Below are positions 53,879 through 63,854 of a DNA stretch of 64,000 nucleotides, in pieces. Source of the DNA: Pseudomonas resinovorans NBRC 106553 (GTDB lineage Bacteria > Pseudomonadota > Gammaproteobacteria > Pseudomonadales > Pseudomonadaceae). A program made the translations under genes and the position numbers. The stretch's first letter is position 1, and each line of letters opens with the position of its first letter. The notes beneath the pieces are model-generated. The model saw only the letters and a program-made list of their open reading frames with translations, did not search any database and was not told where the DNA came from. Location of the stretch: the NCBI RefSeq assembly GCF_000412695.1, contig NC_021499.1, forward strand, positions 62,001 through 126,000, written 5' to 3'.

Positions 53879-53975
53879 GGGGAGGCTCCTTGGTCTGACC
53901 GGGGTGGCGGCGCGGGGAAGCGCCGCCGGCTGGTTGAAAGCCTAGTCAAAGGGGCGCCTCCGGGCCAGTGCTGGC

Positions 53976-54188
53976 TTAGCGCCAGAAGGGCGTGTCCAAC
54001 TCCTGGGCACGCTCGCTCGGACTGATCCCCACGTCGGCCAGGGCGCGATCGTCCAGTTGCGCCAGCTGCCGCCGGGTACGGGCGTTGCGCTGCCATTGCG
54101 CCAGGGTGGCGAACAGGCGCAGGTACCAGTGGGTCTGCGGCTGGCGGGACGACTGGGGCAAGGCAGAGTCAGTGAGGATGCGGTCCAT
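53976..54188 (-). CDS. DUF1127 small protein, first of two
   Basis: A 70-residue DUF1127 protein: a variable N-terminus, a central helix (LRLFATLAQWQRNARTRRQLAQLDDRALADVGIS) and the end PFWR. Many DUF1127 proteins of about 50 residues affect phosphate, carbon or stress regulation and may bind RNA; this larger class is uncharacterised. The ATG at 54188 has GGAAGGAAAAG upstream. A second DUF1127 gene lies about 270 bases upstream in the same direction. Confidence 0.88.
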   Translation of the reverse strand: MDRILTDSALPQSSRQPQTHWYLRLFATLAQWQRNARTRRQLAQLDDRALADVGISPSERAQELDTPFWR

Positions 54189-54310
54189 GGCGCTTTTCCT
54201 TCCCGCTGCACGGCGGGGATTGGTTTTGGAAGTCCATGATCGCGCCGGCGCGCAAGACTGTGCAGTTACAGCTCCATTCAATTGTGCTGTATCAGCTGTG
54301 CTTTCCGTGA

Positions 54311-54323
54311 AACTGTACTGTTC
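54311..54323. repeat. 13-base motif AACTGTACTGTTC upstream of the first DUF1127 gene
   Basis: This sequence recurs as its exact reverse complement at 54913-54925 (GAACAGTACAGTT), on the other side of the second DUF1127 gene. It contains two direct ACTGT pentamers and has further ACAGCTG/CAGCTGT motifs around it. It may be a regulator binding site. No function is known. Confidence 0.45.
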
Positions 54324-54386
54324 TCGGTTATGACAGCTGTTTCGGCAGCGGCGGGCGATTCCTCGGTTTTCCGGGCCCAGAAACGA

Positions 54387-54418
54387 CGAAACCCGTCGCG
54401 GGCGGCGACGGGTTCTGT
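54387..54418 (-). terminator. Probable terminator between the DUF1127 genes
   Basis: AACCCGTCGC and GCGACGGGTT form a GC-rich stem about 45 bases downstream of the upstream DUF1127 gene, followed on the minus strand by TTTCGTCGTTT, a partial T run. Confidence 0.55.
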
Positions 54419-54459
54419 CTGGGGTGTTGCTCTCGGGCCCCTAGAGCCCGGCGAACTGC

Positions 54460-54675
54460 TTAGCGCCAGAAGGGCTTGCTCAGTTCGGCTTCGCGTTGGA
54501 CTTCGCTGATGCCGGCGTCGGCCAGCAGGCGGTGGTCCAGCATGGCCAGTTGGTGACGGCTGGCGACGCGGCGCTGCCACAGCAGCAGGGTGGAAACCAC
54601 GCGCAGAGGCCACGAGGCTTTCGGGAATTGTTCGGCACGTTCGAAGATCAGGTCGGAACTGAGGGTACGTTCCAT
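54460..54675 (-). CDS. DUF1127 small protein, second of two
   Basis: A 71-residue DUF1127 protein, MERTLSSDLIFERAEQFPKA followed by the conserved WQRRVASRHQLAMLDHRLLADAGISEVQREAELSKPFWR. It shares the LxxLDxRxLADxGIS core and PFWR end with the first copy at 53976-54188, showing tandem paralogy. The ribosome site is GGAAGGACC. The upstream 330-base region is AT-rich and holds repeated CAGCTG and ACAGTTG motifs. Confidence 0.88.
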   Translation of the reverse strand: MERTLSSDLIFERAEQFPKASWPLRVVSTLLLWQRRVASRHQLAMLDHRLLADAGISEVQREAELSKPFWR

Positions 54676-55005
54676 GGCGGCAGGTCCTTCCCGCTTGTGG
54701 CGGGTGTTAGGTTTTGAACTGGTGCCTATGATCTACCCGGAACAGCCGCAACTGTAGCCACAGTTGCTCTAAATTGTGATGGTCTTTATTAGCATGCTTA
54801 TCAACTGTTCAGCTGAAAAATTACTCAGCTGTACCGGTGTCCCGTTGAATCACTCGTGATCCAACAGGAAACCGCAGTTTTTTCTGTGTGGAAAGCAAAT
54901 GGCAGGGCTTTTGAACAGTACAGTTCCGGTTCTTTGGAAACTGTTTTTTGACCTCTTTGTCAGAATCAAAGGTTACAAGCCCATAACTGTTTTGCTCCGA
55001 AGGGA
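54676..55005. other. AT-rich gap upstream of the second DUF1127 gene
   Basis: This 330-base gap is less GC-rich than its surroundings. It holds the 54913-54925 copy of the 13-base motif, two CAGCTG palindromes (within 54810-54835) and several ACAGTTG motifs, consistent with a regulated promoter for the DUF1127 gene. No gene is supported. The 3' end of the CoA-transferase gene enters at 55006. Confidence 0.55.
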
Positions 55006-56499
55006 TCAGCTGGCCAGCATCCGCCCGGTTTCTTCCAGATTGATATGCCAGGACATGGCTTCGCGAAGCAGGTGCGGGGTATGGCCGCCCTTGGCGCAGG
55101 CCGCGCTGAAGTAGTCCTGCAGCGCCTGGCGGTAATCCGGGTGCACACAGTTGTCGATGATCGCCCGGGCGCGTTCGCGGGGCGCCAGGCCACGCAGGTC
55201 GGCCAGGCCCTGTTCGGTCACCAGGATGTCGACATCGTGCTCGGTGTGGTCCACGTGGCTGACCATGGGCACCACGCTGGAGATGGCGCCGCCCTTGGCG
55301 ATGGACTTGGTGACGAAGATCGCCAGGTGGGCGTTGCGGGCGAAGTCGCCGGAGCCGCCGATGCCGTTCATCATCTTCGTGCCGCCCACATGGGTGGAGT
55401 TGACGTTGCCGTAGAGGTCGAATTCCAGGGCGGTGTTGATGCCGATGATCCCCAGGCGACGCACCACTTCGGGGTGGTTGGAGATTTCCTGCGGGCGCAG
55501 TACCAGTTTGTCCTTGTAGCGCTCGAGGTTGCCGAACACGTCGGTGTTGCGGCGAGCGGACAGGGTGATGGAGCTGCCCGAGGCGAAGCTCAGCTTGCCG
55601 GCATCGATCAGGTCGAAGGTGGAGTCCTGCAGCACCTCGGAGTACATGCTGAGGTCCTGGAAGGGCGAATCGATCAGGCCGCACATCACCGCGTTGGCGA
55701 TGCTGCCGATACCCGCCTGCAGCGGCGCCAGGTTGTTGCCGAGGCGCTCGGCGGCCACTTCACGCTTGAAGAAGTCGATCAGGTGGTCGGCGATGGCCTG
55801 TGTCTCGCCATCCGGCGGCAGCACGGTGGAGAGGGAATCCGGCTGCTCGGTGATGACGATGGCGGCGATCTTGGCCGGGTCGATCGGGATCGCGGTACCG
55901 CCGATGCGGTCGTCCACGCGGGTCAGCGGGATCGGCGTGCGGGTCGGCCGGTAGGTGGGGATGTAGATGTCGTGCAGGCCTTCCAGATTGGGGTTGTGCG
56001 CCAGGTTGATCTCGACGATCACGCGCTTGGCGAAGATCGCGAAGCTGGCGGAGTTGCCCACGGAGGTGGTCGGTACGATGTGGCCCTGCTCGGTGATGGC
56101 GACGGCCTCGATCACCGCGATGTCGGGAAGCTTGAGCTGGTGGTTGCGCAGCTGCTCGACGGTTTCCGACAGGTGCTGGTCGATGAACATCACTTCGCCG
56201 GCATTGATCGCCTTGCGCAGGGTGCTGTCCACCTGGAAGGGCATGCGCCGGGCCAGTACGCCGGCTTCGGTGAGCTGCTTGTCGAGGTCGTTGCCCAGGC
56301 TCGCGCCGGTCATCAGGCTGATCTGCAGGGGCTGCTCCTTGGCGCGCGTGGCCAGTGCCTGGGGTACGGCCTTGGCTTCGCCGGCGCGGGTGAAGCCGCT
56401 CATGCCGACGGTCATGCCGTCTTCGATCAGGGCAGCGGCCTCGGCCGCATTCATCACCTTGCTCAGCAGGGAGGGCAGGCGCACGCGATCAGAGTACAT
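55006..56499 (-). CDS. Acetyl-CoA hydrolase/succinate-CoA transferase family protein
   Basis: A 497-residue class I CoA-transferase of the acetyl-CoA hydrolase family (propionyl-CoA:succinate, or succinyl-CoA:acetate, type). It matches P. aeruginosa PA5445 in length. Recognisable segments are DGMTVGMSGFTRAGEAKAVPQAL, the nucleophilic Glu region in ALEFDLYGNVNSTHVGGTKMMNGIGGSGDFARNAHL and DILVTEQGLADLRGLAPRERA. The ATG at 56499 has GAGG 8 bases upstream. It probably recycles CoA between acetate and succinate. It is leftward and separated from the pnt operon by a terminator. Confidence 0.92.
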   Translation of the reverse strand: MYSDRVRLPSLLSKVMNAAEAAALIEDGMTVGMSGFTRAGEAKAVPQALATRAKEQPLQISLMTGASLGNDLDKQLTEAGVLARRMPFQVDSTLRKAINAGEVMFIDQHLSETVEQLRNHQLKLPDIAVIEAVAITEQGHIVPTTSVGNSASFAIFAKRVIVEINLAHNPNLEGLHDIYIPTYRPTRTPIPLTRVDDRIGGTAIPIDPAKIAAIVITEQPDSLSTVLPPDGETQAIADHLIDFFKREVAAERLGNNLAPLQAGIGSIANAVMCGLIDSPFQDLSMYSEVLQDSTFDLIDAGKLSFASGSSITLSARRNTDVFGNLERYKDKLVLRPQEISNHPEVVRRLGIIGINTALEFDLYGNVNSTHVGGTKMMNGIGGSGDFARNAHLAIFVTKSIAKGGAISSVVPMVSHVDHTEHDVDILVTEQGLADLRGLAPRERARAIIDNCVHPDYRQALQDYFSAACAKGGHTPHLLREAMSWHINLEETGRMLAS

Positions 56500-56626
56500 G
56501 GGGAAAACCTCGGACAACGGGGTAGGAGCCGCGCAGTCTAGGGGCTCGAAGGGCGCCCGACTTCTATACCAAGGTCGAAGAAATGGCTCTATTCAGGGCC
56601 TTTTGTCGGTTCGTGGCGGTACAAAA

Positions 56627-56655
56627 CAAAAACCCCGGCGCAAGGCCGGGGTTTC
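56627..56655 (-). terminator. Terminator of the pnt operon
   Basis: AACCCCGGC and GCCGGGGTT form a 9-base stem with the loop GCAAG. On the minus strand it is followed by TTTTTGTTTTGT. It ends the pntAA-pntAB-pntB transcript. Confidence 0.9.
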
Positions 56656-56674
56656 ATCTGGAGCAGGGCAGGGA

Positions 56675-58111
56675 TCAATCCACCGCCTTGACCATGTCTT
56701 CGATCACTTTCTTCGCGTCGCCGAACACCATCATGGTCTTGTCCATGTAGAACAGTTCGTTGTCCAGGCCGGCATAGCCGCTGGCCATGGAGCGCTTGTT
56801 GACGATGATGGTCTTGGCCTTGAAGGCTTCCAGGATCGGCATGCCGGCGATGGGCGACTTGGGATCGTTCTTCGCCGCCGGGTTGACCACGTCGTTGGCG
56901 CCGAGAACCAGCACCACGTCGGCCTGGCCGAACTCGGAGTTGATGTCTTCCATCTCGAACACCTGCTCGTAAGGCACTTCGGCCTCGGCCAGCAGGACGT
57001 TCATGTGGCCCGGCATACGGCCGGCAACCGGGTGGATCGCGTACTTCACGTTCACGCCGCGATGGCTCAGCTTCTCGCACAGTTCCATCAGCGCGTGCTG
57101 GGCACGGGCCACCGCCAGGCCGTAGCCGGGGACGATGATCACGCTGTCGGCGTTGGTCAGCAGGAAGGCGGCGTCGTCGCTCGAGCCGGACTTCACCGGA
57201 CGCTGTTCCTTGCTGCCCGCTGCGGCGCCCGCGTCGGCTTCGGCGCCGAAGCCACCGAGGATGACGTTGAAGAAGGAGCGGTTCATCGCCTTGCACATGA
57301 TGTAGGAGAGGATCGCACCCGAGGAACCCACCAGGGAGCCGGCGATGATCAGCATCGAGTTGTTCAGCGAGAAGCCGATACCGGCCGCCGCCCAGCCCGA
57401 GTAGCTGTTGAGCATCGACACCACCACCGGCATGTCGGCGCCGCCGATGGGGATGATGATCAGCACGCCGATCACGAAGGCCAGGGCCACCAGCAGGGCG
57501 AAGGCGCCGATATTGCCGGTGAGGGTGAAGTACAGGCCGAGACCGAGGATCGCCAGGCCGACCACCAGGTTCAGCTTGTGCTGGCCGGCGAACTGTACCG
57601 GGGCACCCTGGAACAGGCGGAACTTGTACTTGCCGGACAGCTTGCCGAAGGCGATGACCGAGCCGGAGAAGGTGATGGCACCGATGGCCGCGCCGAGGAA
57701 CAGCTCCAGGCGGTTGCCGGCCGGGATGGCATCGCCCAGGTTGGCGACGATTCCCAGGGACTGCGGCTCGACCACGGCGGCGATGGCGATGAACACCGCG
57801 GCCAGACCGATCATGCTGTGCATGAAGGCCACCAGCTCCGGCATCTTGGTCATTTCAACGCGCTTGGCCATGATCGAACCGGCGGTACCGCCGACCAGCA
57901 GGCCGACGATGACGTAGCCGATGCCCTGGGTGGCGAGCTCAGCGCCGAGCTTGTAGATCAGGCCGACGGTGGTGAGCACGGCGATGGCCATGCCGATCAT
58001 GCCGAACAGGTTGCCGCGACGGGACGAGGTCGGGTGCGACAGACCCTTGAGCGCCTGGATGAAGCACACCGAGGCGACGAGGTAGAGAACAGTGATCAGG
58101 TTCATGCTCAT
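56675..58111 (-). CDS. pntB: NAD(P) transhydrogenase subunit beta PntB
   Basis: Proton-translocating transhydrogenase subunit, transferring hydride between NADH and NADP+ across the membrane (478 residues). Residues 1-280 hold nine or so transmembrane helices (ALKGLSHPTSSRRGNLFGMIGMAIA, then LVGGTAGSIMAKRVEMTKMPELVAFMHSMIGLAAVFIA). The C-terminal domain III binds NADP(H): SVIIVPGYGLAVARAQHALMELCEKL, KYAIHPVAGRMPGHMNVLLAEAEVPYEQV, LVLGANDVVNPAA and KRSMASGYAGLDNELFY. The start ATG at 58111 is 2 bases from the pntAB stop; an alternative is the second Met two codons on. Confidence 0.96.
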   Translation of the reverse strand: MSMNLITVLYLVASVCFIQALKGLSHPTSSRRGNLFGMIGMAIAVLTTVGLIYKLGAELATQGIGYVIVGLLVGGTAGSIMAKRVEMTKMPELVAFMHSMIGLAAVFIAIAAVVEPQSLGIVANLGDAIPAGNRLELFLGAAIGAITFSGSVIAFGKLSGKYKFRLFQGAPVQFAGQHKLNLVVGLAILGLGLYFTLTGNIGAFALLVALAFVIGVLIIIPIGGADMPVVVSMLNSYSGWAAAGIGFSLNNSMLIIAGSLVGSSGAILSYIMCKAMNRSFFNVILGGFGAEADAGAAAGSKEQRPVKSGSSDDAAFLLTNADSVIIVPGYGLAVARAQHALMELCEKLSHRGVNVKYAIHPVAGRMPGHMNVLLAEAEVPYEQVFEMEDINSEFGQADVVLVLGANDVVNPAAKNDPKSPIAGMPILEAFKAKTIIVNKRSMASGYAGLDNELFYMDKTMMVFGDAKKVIEDMVKAVD

Positions 58112-58113
58112 GG

Positions 58114-58428
58114 TCAGTGCTTCTCCGCCTGCGCTTTCGGCGCTTTCTTCTTGAACATTTCCAGCATGCGACGGGTGACCAGGAAGCCACCGAATACGTT
58201 CACCGCGGCCAGTGCCACTGCCAGGGTGCCCATGGCCTTGCCCAGCGGGGTCACGGTGAGGGCGGCGGCCAGCATGGCGCCGACGATCACGATCGCCGAG
58301 ATGGCGTTGGTCACGGCCATCAGCGGGGTGTGCAGGGCCGGGGTGACGTTCCACACCACGTGGTAGCCGACGTAGATGGCCAGCACGAAGATGATCAGGT
58401 TGTAGATGCCGTCAGAAATCAGATCCAT
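58114..58428 (-). CDS. pntAB: NAD(P) transhydrogenase subunit alpha part 2 PntAB
   Basis: A 104-residue membrane subunit corresponding to the C-terminal membrane helices of an E. coli-type alpha subunit ([35 protein letters not shown] is the key stretch). In pseudomonads the alpha subunit is split into two genes. It sits between pntAA and pntB, 12 bases after pntAA. Confidence 0.95.
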   Translation of the reverse strand: MDLISDGIYNLIIFVLAIYVGYHVVWNVTPALHTPLMAVTNAISAIVIVGAMLAAALTVTPLGKAMGTLAVALAAVNVFGGFLVTRRMLEMFKKKAPKAQAEKH

Positions 58429-58440
58429 GTCCGCTTCCCC

Positions 58441-59562
<1,122 letters not shown>

Positions 59563-60194
59563 TTCAAATCTCCTGCGTGATCGATCTGGTGAACCAGTGC
59601 ACTACGGATGGTGCGCTGGCGAGGCGAGTCCGCCTTTCAACAGCTTGGTACCGCAACGTCTAAAACCTTCGAGGCGCGGCATTCTGCAATCGGAACCGCG
59701 ACCTCTTCAAGCAGTTCTGGAGTGAAACGATGCGATAACTACAAGTCATATCCAGACTGTGTGTCGCTGGTTCAGCTTCCAGGCCCCGCCAGTGCTGGTG
59801 GGGACCGCCTTTTTCCGCCTGTGGCGGTTTCAGGTCGCATCTCGTAGCTGAATGACTTTCCATCAAGGCAGCGGCGGTGCGGGCTTACAGTGCGGGACAT
59901 CCTGCCGCTAATGGCTTTCGCACTGTTAATCAGAGTTTTTAATAGTTGCCATAAGGCGCCGGAAAATGGGCCTTCTGTAGCTTTAGAAAATAGCTGACTA
60001 CAGGGTCAAGAAGGCTTTTCGGGGCTGTGATCGAGGTGTGCCGTAGTTCGCGCGCAGGCCAGTAGCCTCGCGGGTTGCGTCATGTTGCCGCGGGGATGTG
60101 ATGGTTTGGCGGTTGGATCTCGGCTGGGTCGGGGACACGCTTGGGCCATGCCGGGCGGATCGACAGCTGGGATTCTCGGGTGGCAGCGGGCCTG
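59563..60194. other. Long gap between pntAA and gcdR
   Basis: The 632-base gap between the pnt operon start and the gcdR 3' end has AT-rich patches (for example CACTGTTAATCAGAGTTTTTAATAG). It includes a hairpin at about 59811-59833 (CCGCC with GGCGG) with no T run. It must hold the pntAA promoter. The several short open frames here lack ribosome sites and family features. Confidence 0.5.
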
Positions 60195-61103
60195 TCAGTT
60201 CAGGCCCGCTTCACTGCGGTATTGGCGGGCGGCTTCTACCAGCCAGTCGCGGAAGGCGCCGAGCGCTGCGGATTCGAGCTTTCGCTCGGGGATCATCAGG
60301 TAATAGGCCTTGTCGCTGCGGAAGCTGTGGGGCTGGGCCACCACCAGACGGCCATCGGCCAGCTCGCGCTGGATCAGGAAGGGCGGGATCAGCGCGACAC
60401 CCATCTCGTGCATCGCGGCCTGGGCGAGCATGGAGAACAGTTCGTAACGGGGGCCGCTGAGGTCGCGGGCGACGTTCATGCCGAGGGAGTTGAACCACTG
60501 GCGCCAGGCATAGGGGCGGGTGGTCTGCTGCAGCAGCGGCAGTCGGGCGATGGTGTCGGCGTCCAGGCCGGTGCGGCCCTCCAGCAGAGCGGGGCTGCAT
60601 ACCGGCACCGAGTGTTCGTGCATCAGGAAGTCGGCACGGGTGCCGGACCATTCGGCGTCGCCGAAGTAGATCGCGGCGTCGAAGTCTGTGTCGGCAAACA
60701 GGAAGGGGCGGGTACGGTTGGTCAGGTTGACCGTGACTTCCGGGTGCAGGCGCTGGAAGTCCTTGAGCCGGGGCAGCAGCCATTGGGTGCCGAAGGTGGG
60801 GACAATGGCCAGTTCCACGGTCATCGCGCCCTGCTGGCCCATCACGGCGAGCGTGTCGCGCTCCACCGCATCGAGCTGGGCGGCGATGCGCCGGGAGTAG
60901 GCCAGGCCAGCCTCGGTCAATTTCACTCCGCGCCGGGAACGGCGGAACAGTTCCAGGCCGAGGAATTCCTCCAGTCCGGCTATCTGGCGGCAGATGGCGC
61001 TCTGGGTCAGCGCAAGCTCCTCGGCGGCCTTGGTGAAACTCTGGTGGCGGGCCGCGGACTCGAAGGCGACCAGGGCGCCGGTGCTGGGGATCTTGCGCCG
61101 CAT
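60195..61103 (-). CDS. gcdR: LysR-type regulator GcdR
   Basis: A 302-residue LysR-family regulator, divergent from gcdH. The N-terminal helix-turn-helix is ALVAFESAARHQSFTKAAEELALTQSAICRQIAGLEEFLG. The C-terminal effector domain follows (VELAIVPTFGTQWLLPRLKDFQRLHPEVTVNL, FDAAIYFGD). I chose the ATG at 61103 because GAGG lies 7 bases upstream; a GTG six codons earlier has none. In P. aeruginosa and P. putida the gene beside gcdH encodes a glutarate-responsive activator (GcdR), so this is the likely role, inferred from position. Confidence 0.88.
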   Translation of the reverse strand: MRRKIPSTGALVAFESAARHQSFTKAAEELALTQSAICRQIAGLEEFLGLELFRRSRRGVKLTEAGLAYSRRIAAQLDAVERDTLAVMGQQGAMTVELAIVPTFGTQWLLPRLKDFQRLHPEVTVNLTNRTRPFLFADTDFDAAIYFGDAEWSGTRADFLMHEHSVPVCSPALLEGRTGLDADTIARLPLLQQTTRPYAWRQWFNSLGMNVARDLSGPRYELFSMLAQAAMHEMGVALIPPFLIQRELADGRLVVAQPHSFRSDKAYYLMIPERKLESAALGAFRDWLVEAARQYRSEAGLN

Positions 61104-61295
61104 GCTGTACCTCAGTGTCACAGGTAATGGCTGAAAAATGGGCTGTTAGGCTTTTCGGAGTGAGAAATTAGCACAGCAGCATGCGAATTCCTCGTTTGTC
61201 CGATCCGGCCTAGGCTGTCTAGGATGCGTAGACACTAATAAGGCAGGGCCCCGTGATGGCCCGGCCCCTGAATTCCGCTTACCGAGGACACTCCC

Positions 61296-62477
61296 ATGGC
61301 CGCCAAAGCAAGCTTCAACTGGATCGACCCGCTGCTGCTGGACCAGCAGCTCACCGAGGAAGAGCGCATGGTGCGTGACAGCGCCTACCAGTTCGCCCAG
61401 GACAAGCTGGCTCCGCGCGTGCTGGAGGCCTTCCGTCATGAGCAGACCGACCCGGCGATCTTCCGCGAAATGGGCGAGACCGGCCTGCTTGGCGCGACCA
61501 TCCCGGAAGCCTACGGCGGCAGCGGCCTGAACTATGTGTGCTACGGCCTGATCGCCCGTGAAGTCGAGCGCATCGACTCCGGCTATCGCTCGATGATGAG
61601 TGTGCAGTCGTCCCTGGTGATGGTGCCGATCAACGAGTTCGGCAACGAAGCCACCAAGCAGAAGTACCTGCCCAAGCTCGCCAGCGGCGAATACATCGGC
61701 TGCTTCGGCCTGACCGAGCCGAACCACGGCTCCGACCCGGGCTCGATGATCACCCGCGCGAAGAAAGTCGACGGCGGCTACCGCCTGACCGGCAGCAAGA
61801 TGTGGATCACCAACAGCCCGATCGCCGACGTGTTCGTGGTCTGGGCCAAGGACGATGCCGGTGAGATCCGTGGCTTCGTCCTGGAGAAGGGCTGGCAGGG
61901 CCTGTCCGCCCCGGCGATTCATGGCAAGGTCGGCCTGCGTGCCTCCATCACCGGCGAGATCGTGATGGACAACGTGTTCGTTCCGGAAGAAAACGCCTTC
62001 CCCGACGTGCGCGGCCTGCGTGGTCCGTTCACCTGCCTGAACTCGGCGCGCTACGGCATCTCCTGGGGTGCCCTGGGTGCCGCCGAAGCCTGCTGGCACA
62101 CCGCGCGCCAATACGTGCTGGACCGCAATCAGTTCGGCCGCCCGCTGGCCGCCAACCAACTGATCCAGAAGAAGCTGGCCGACATGCAGACCGAGATCAC
62201 CCTGGCCCTGCAAGGCTGCCTGCGCCTGGGGCGGATGAAGGACGAAGGCACCGCGGCGGTGGAAATCACCTCGATCATGAAGCGCAACTCCTGCGGCAAG
62301 GCCCTGGACATCGCGCGCATGGCCCGCGACATGCTGGGCGGCAACGGCATCTCCGACGAGTTCGGCGTGGCCCGCCACCTGGTCAACCTGGAAGTGGTGA
62401 ACACCTACGAGGGCACCCACGACGTCCACGCGCTGATCCTCGGTCGCGCGCAGACCGGCATCCAGGCGTTCTTCTGA
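61296..62477 (+). CDS. gcdH: Glutaryl-CoA dehydrogenase
   Basis: FAD enzyme that oxidatively decarboxylates glutaryl-CoA to crotonyl-CoA in the degradation of lysine, tryptophan and glutarate. At 393 residues it has the acyl-CoA dehydrogenase layout. Segments include [78 protein letters not shown] and the end [25 protein letters not shown], with the catalytic glutamate in YEGTHDVH. The arginine in [12 protein letters not shown] and DSGYRSMM segments is typical of glutaryl-CoA enzymes. It is followed 69 bases on by the CoA-transferase gene. Confidence 0.95.
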   Translation: MAAKASFNWIDPLLLDQQLTEEERMVRDSAYQFAQDKLAPRVLEAFRHEQTDPAIFREMGETGLLGATIPEAYGGSGLNYVCYGLIAREVERIDSGYRSMMSVQSSLVMVPINEFGNEATKQKYLPKLASGEYIGCFGLTEPNHGSDPGSMITRAKKVDGGYRLTGSKMWITNSPIADVFVVWAKDDAGEIRGFVLEKGWQGLSAPAIHGKVGLRASITGEIVMDNVFVPEENAFPDVRGLRGPFTCLNSARYGISWGALGAAEACWHTARQYVLDRNQFGRPLAANQLIQKKLADMQTEITLALQGCLRLGRMKDEGTAAVEITSIMKRNSCGKALDIARMARDMLGGNGISDEFGVARHLVNLEVVNTYEGTHDVHALILGRAQTGIQAFF

Positions 62478-62488
62478 TCCCCGGACCG

Positions 62489-62516
62489 GCCCTTCTCTCT
62501 ATATAGAGGGAAGGGC
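62489..62516. other. Hairpin between gcdH and the CoA-transferase gene
   Basis: GCCCTTCTCTCTAT and ATAGAGGGAAGGGC form a 14-base self-complementary stem with a single T-G pair and almost no loop. No T run follows, so it may be an operator or an mRNA-stability hairpin. Confidence 0.5.
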
Positions 62517-62546
62517 TGGAGTCCTCTCGCGAATTCAGGTGATCCC

Positions 62547-63770
62547 ATGGCTGGCGCTCTCTCCCATATCCGCGTGCTCGACCTCTCCCGCGTGCTGGCT
62601 GGCCCCTGGTCCGGCCAGATCCTCGCTGACCTGGGGGCCGAGGTAATCAAGGTCGAACGTCCCGGCTCCGGGGACGATACCCGTGCCTGGGGGCCGCCTT
62701 ACCTCAAGGGCGCCGATGGCCGGGATACCAGCGAGGCGGCGTACTTCCTTTCCGCCAACCGCAACAAGCAGTCGGTCACGGTGGACTTCACCCGTCCCGA
62801 GGGCCAGAAGCTGGTTCGCGAGCTGGCGATGAAGTCCGACATCCTCATCGAGAACTTCAAGGTGGGTGGGCTGGCGTCCTATGGTCTGGACTACGAGTCG
62901 CTGAAGGCCATCAATCCGCGCCTCATCTATTGCTCCATCACCGGCTTCGGCCAGTTCGGCCCTTATGCCAAGCGTGCCGGCTACGACTTCATGATCCAGG
63001 GGCTGGGTGGGCTGATGAGCATCACCGGGCGTTCGGACCAGGAAGACGGCGCAGGGCCGGTTAAGGTGGGTGTCGCGCTGACCGACATTCTCACCGGGCT
63101 CTATTCCTCCGTGGCCATGCTGGCTGCTCTGGCCTCTCGGGAGATTACCGGCAAGGGCCAGCACATCGACATGGCGCTGCTGGATGTGCAGGTGGCCTGC
63201 CTGGCGAACCAGGCGATGAACTACCTGACCACGGGCAATCCGCCCCGCCGGCTGGGCAATGCTCATCCGAACATAGTGCCTTATCAGGATTTTCCGACAG
63301 CGGATGGGGACTTCATCCTCACCGTGGGTAACGACAGCCAGTTCCGCAAGTTTTGCGAGGTCGCCGGTCATCGGGAGTGGGCGGACGACTCGCGTTTTTC
63401 AACCAACAAGGCGCGGGTGGCTCATCGCGCCGAGCTGATCCCGCTGATCCGTCAGGCCACGGTCTTCAAGACCACGGCCGAATGGGTGGCGGCGCTGGAA
63501 GAGGTCGGTGTGCCCTGCGGGCCGATCAACGACCTGGCGGCGGTGTTCGCCGATCCCCAGGTGGTGGCGCGGGGTTTGCGTGTCGAGCTGGACCACCCCC
63601 TGGCTGGCCTGGTGCCGCAGGTGGCCAGTCCCCTGCGTCTCTCCGAGACGCCGGTGGAGTACCGCATGCCGCCGCCGCTGCTTGGCGAGCACACCGAAGA
63701 AGTGCTGCAGCGCCTGCTGGGCCTGGCTGCGGCCGAAGTCGAAGTGTTGCGCAAGGCTGAGGTCATCTAG
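62547..63770 (+). CDS. Class III CoA-transferase (CaiB/BaiF), glutarate type
   Basis: A 407-residue family III CoA-transferase. The N-terminal ILVLDLSRVLAGPWSGQ-like start is HIRVLDLSRVLAGPWSGQIL. The catalytic Asp is about residue 147 in KRAGYDFMIQGLGGLMS. The C-terminal hinge segments ALLDVQVACLANQAMNYLTTG and GVPCGPINDLAAVFADPQVVARG are typical. Placed directly after gcdH, it probably makes glutaryl-CoA from glutarate with succinyl-CoA as donor (the role known for SUGCT-like enzymes). P. aeruginosa PA0446 occupies the same place. Confidence 0.92.
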   Translation: MAGALSHIRVLDLSRVLAGPWSGQILADLGAEVIKVERPGSGDDTRAWGPPYLKGADGRDTSEAAYFLSANRNKQSVTVDFTRPEGQKLVRELAMKSDILIENFKVGGLASYGLDYESLKAINPRLIYCSITGFGQFGPYAKRAGYDFMIQGLGGLMSITGRSDQEDGAGPVKVGVALTDILTGLYSSVAMLAALASREITGKGQHIDMALLDVQVACLANQAMNYLTTGNPPRRLGNAHPNIVPYQDFPTADGDFILTVGNDSQFRKFCEVAGHREWADDSRFSTNKARVAHRAELIPLIRQATVFKTTAEWVAALEEVGVPCGPINDLAAVFADPQVVARGLRVELDHPLAGLVPQVASPLRLSETPVEYRMPPPLLGEHTEEVLQRLLGLAAAEVEVLRKAEVI

Positions 63771-63821
63771 CCCTTCTTATATAGGTGCGATTGAAGGCCT
63801 GAAGATAGTTTCAAATAAGTG

Positions 63822-63849
63822 TTGACGGCAGATTCTGCGCGCCTATAAT
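63822..63849 (+). promoter_or_regulatory. Strong sigma-70 promoter with GC-rich discriminator
   Basis: TTGACG (63822-63827), a 16-base spacer and a perfect TATAAT (63844-63849) are followed by GCGCACC, the GC-rich discriminator usual for stringently controlled stable-RNA promoters. AT-rich sequence lies just upstream of the -35 (TAGTTTCAAATAAGT), as in an UP element. Transcription should start near 63856. Confidence 0.8.
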
Positions 63850-63854
63850 GCGCA

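Noticed and set aside
60186..60211. GCGGGCCTG/CAGGCCCGC hairpin at the gcdR 3' end as a terminator
   Set aside because: It overlaps the stop codon and lacks a T run on the gcdR strand, so termination is not supported.
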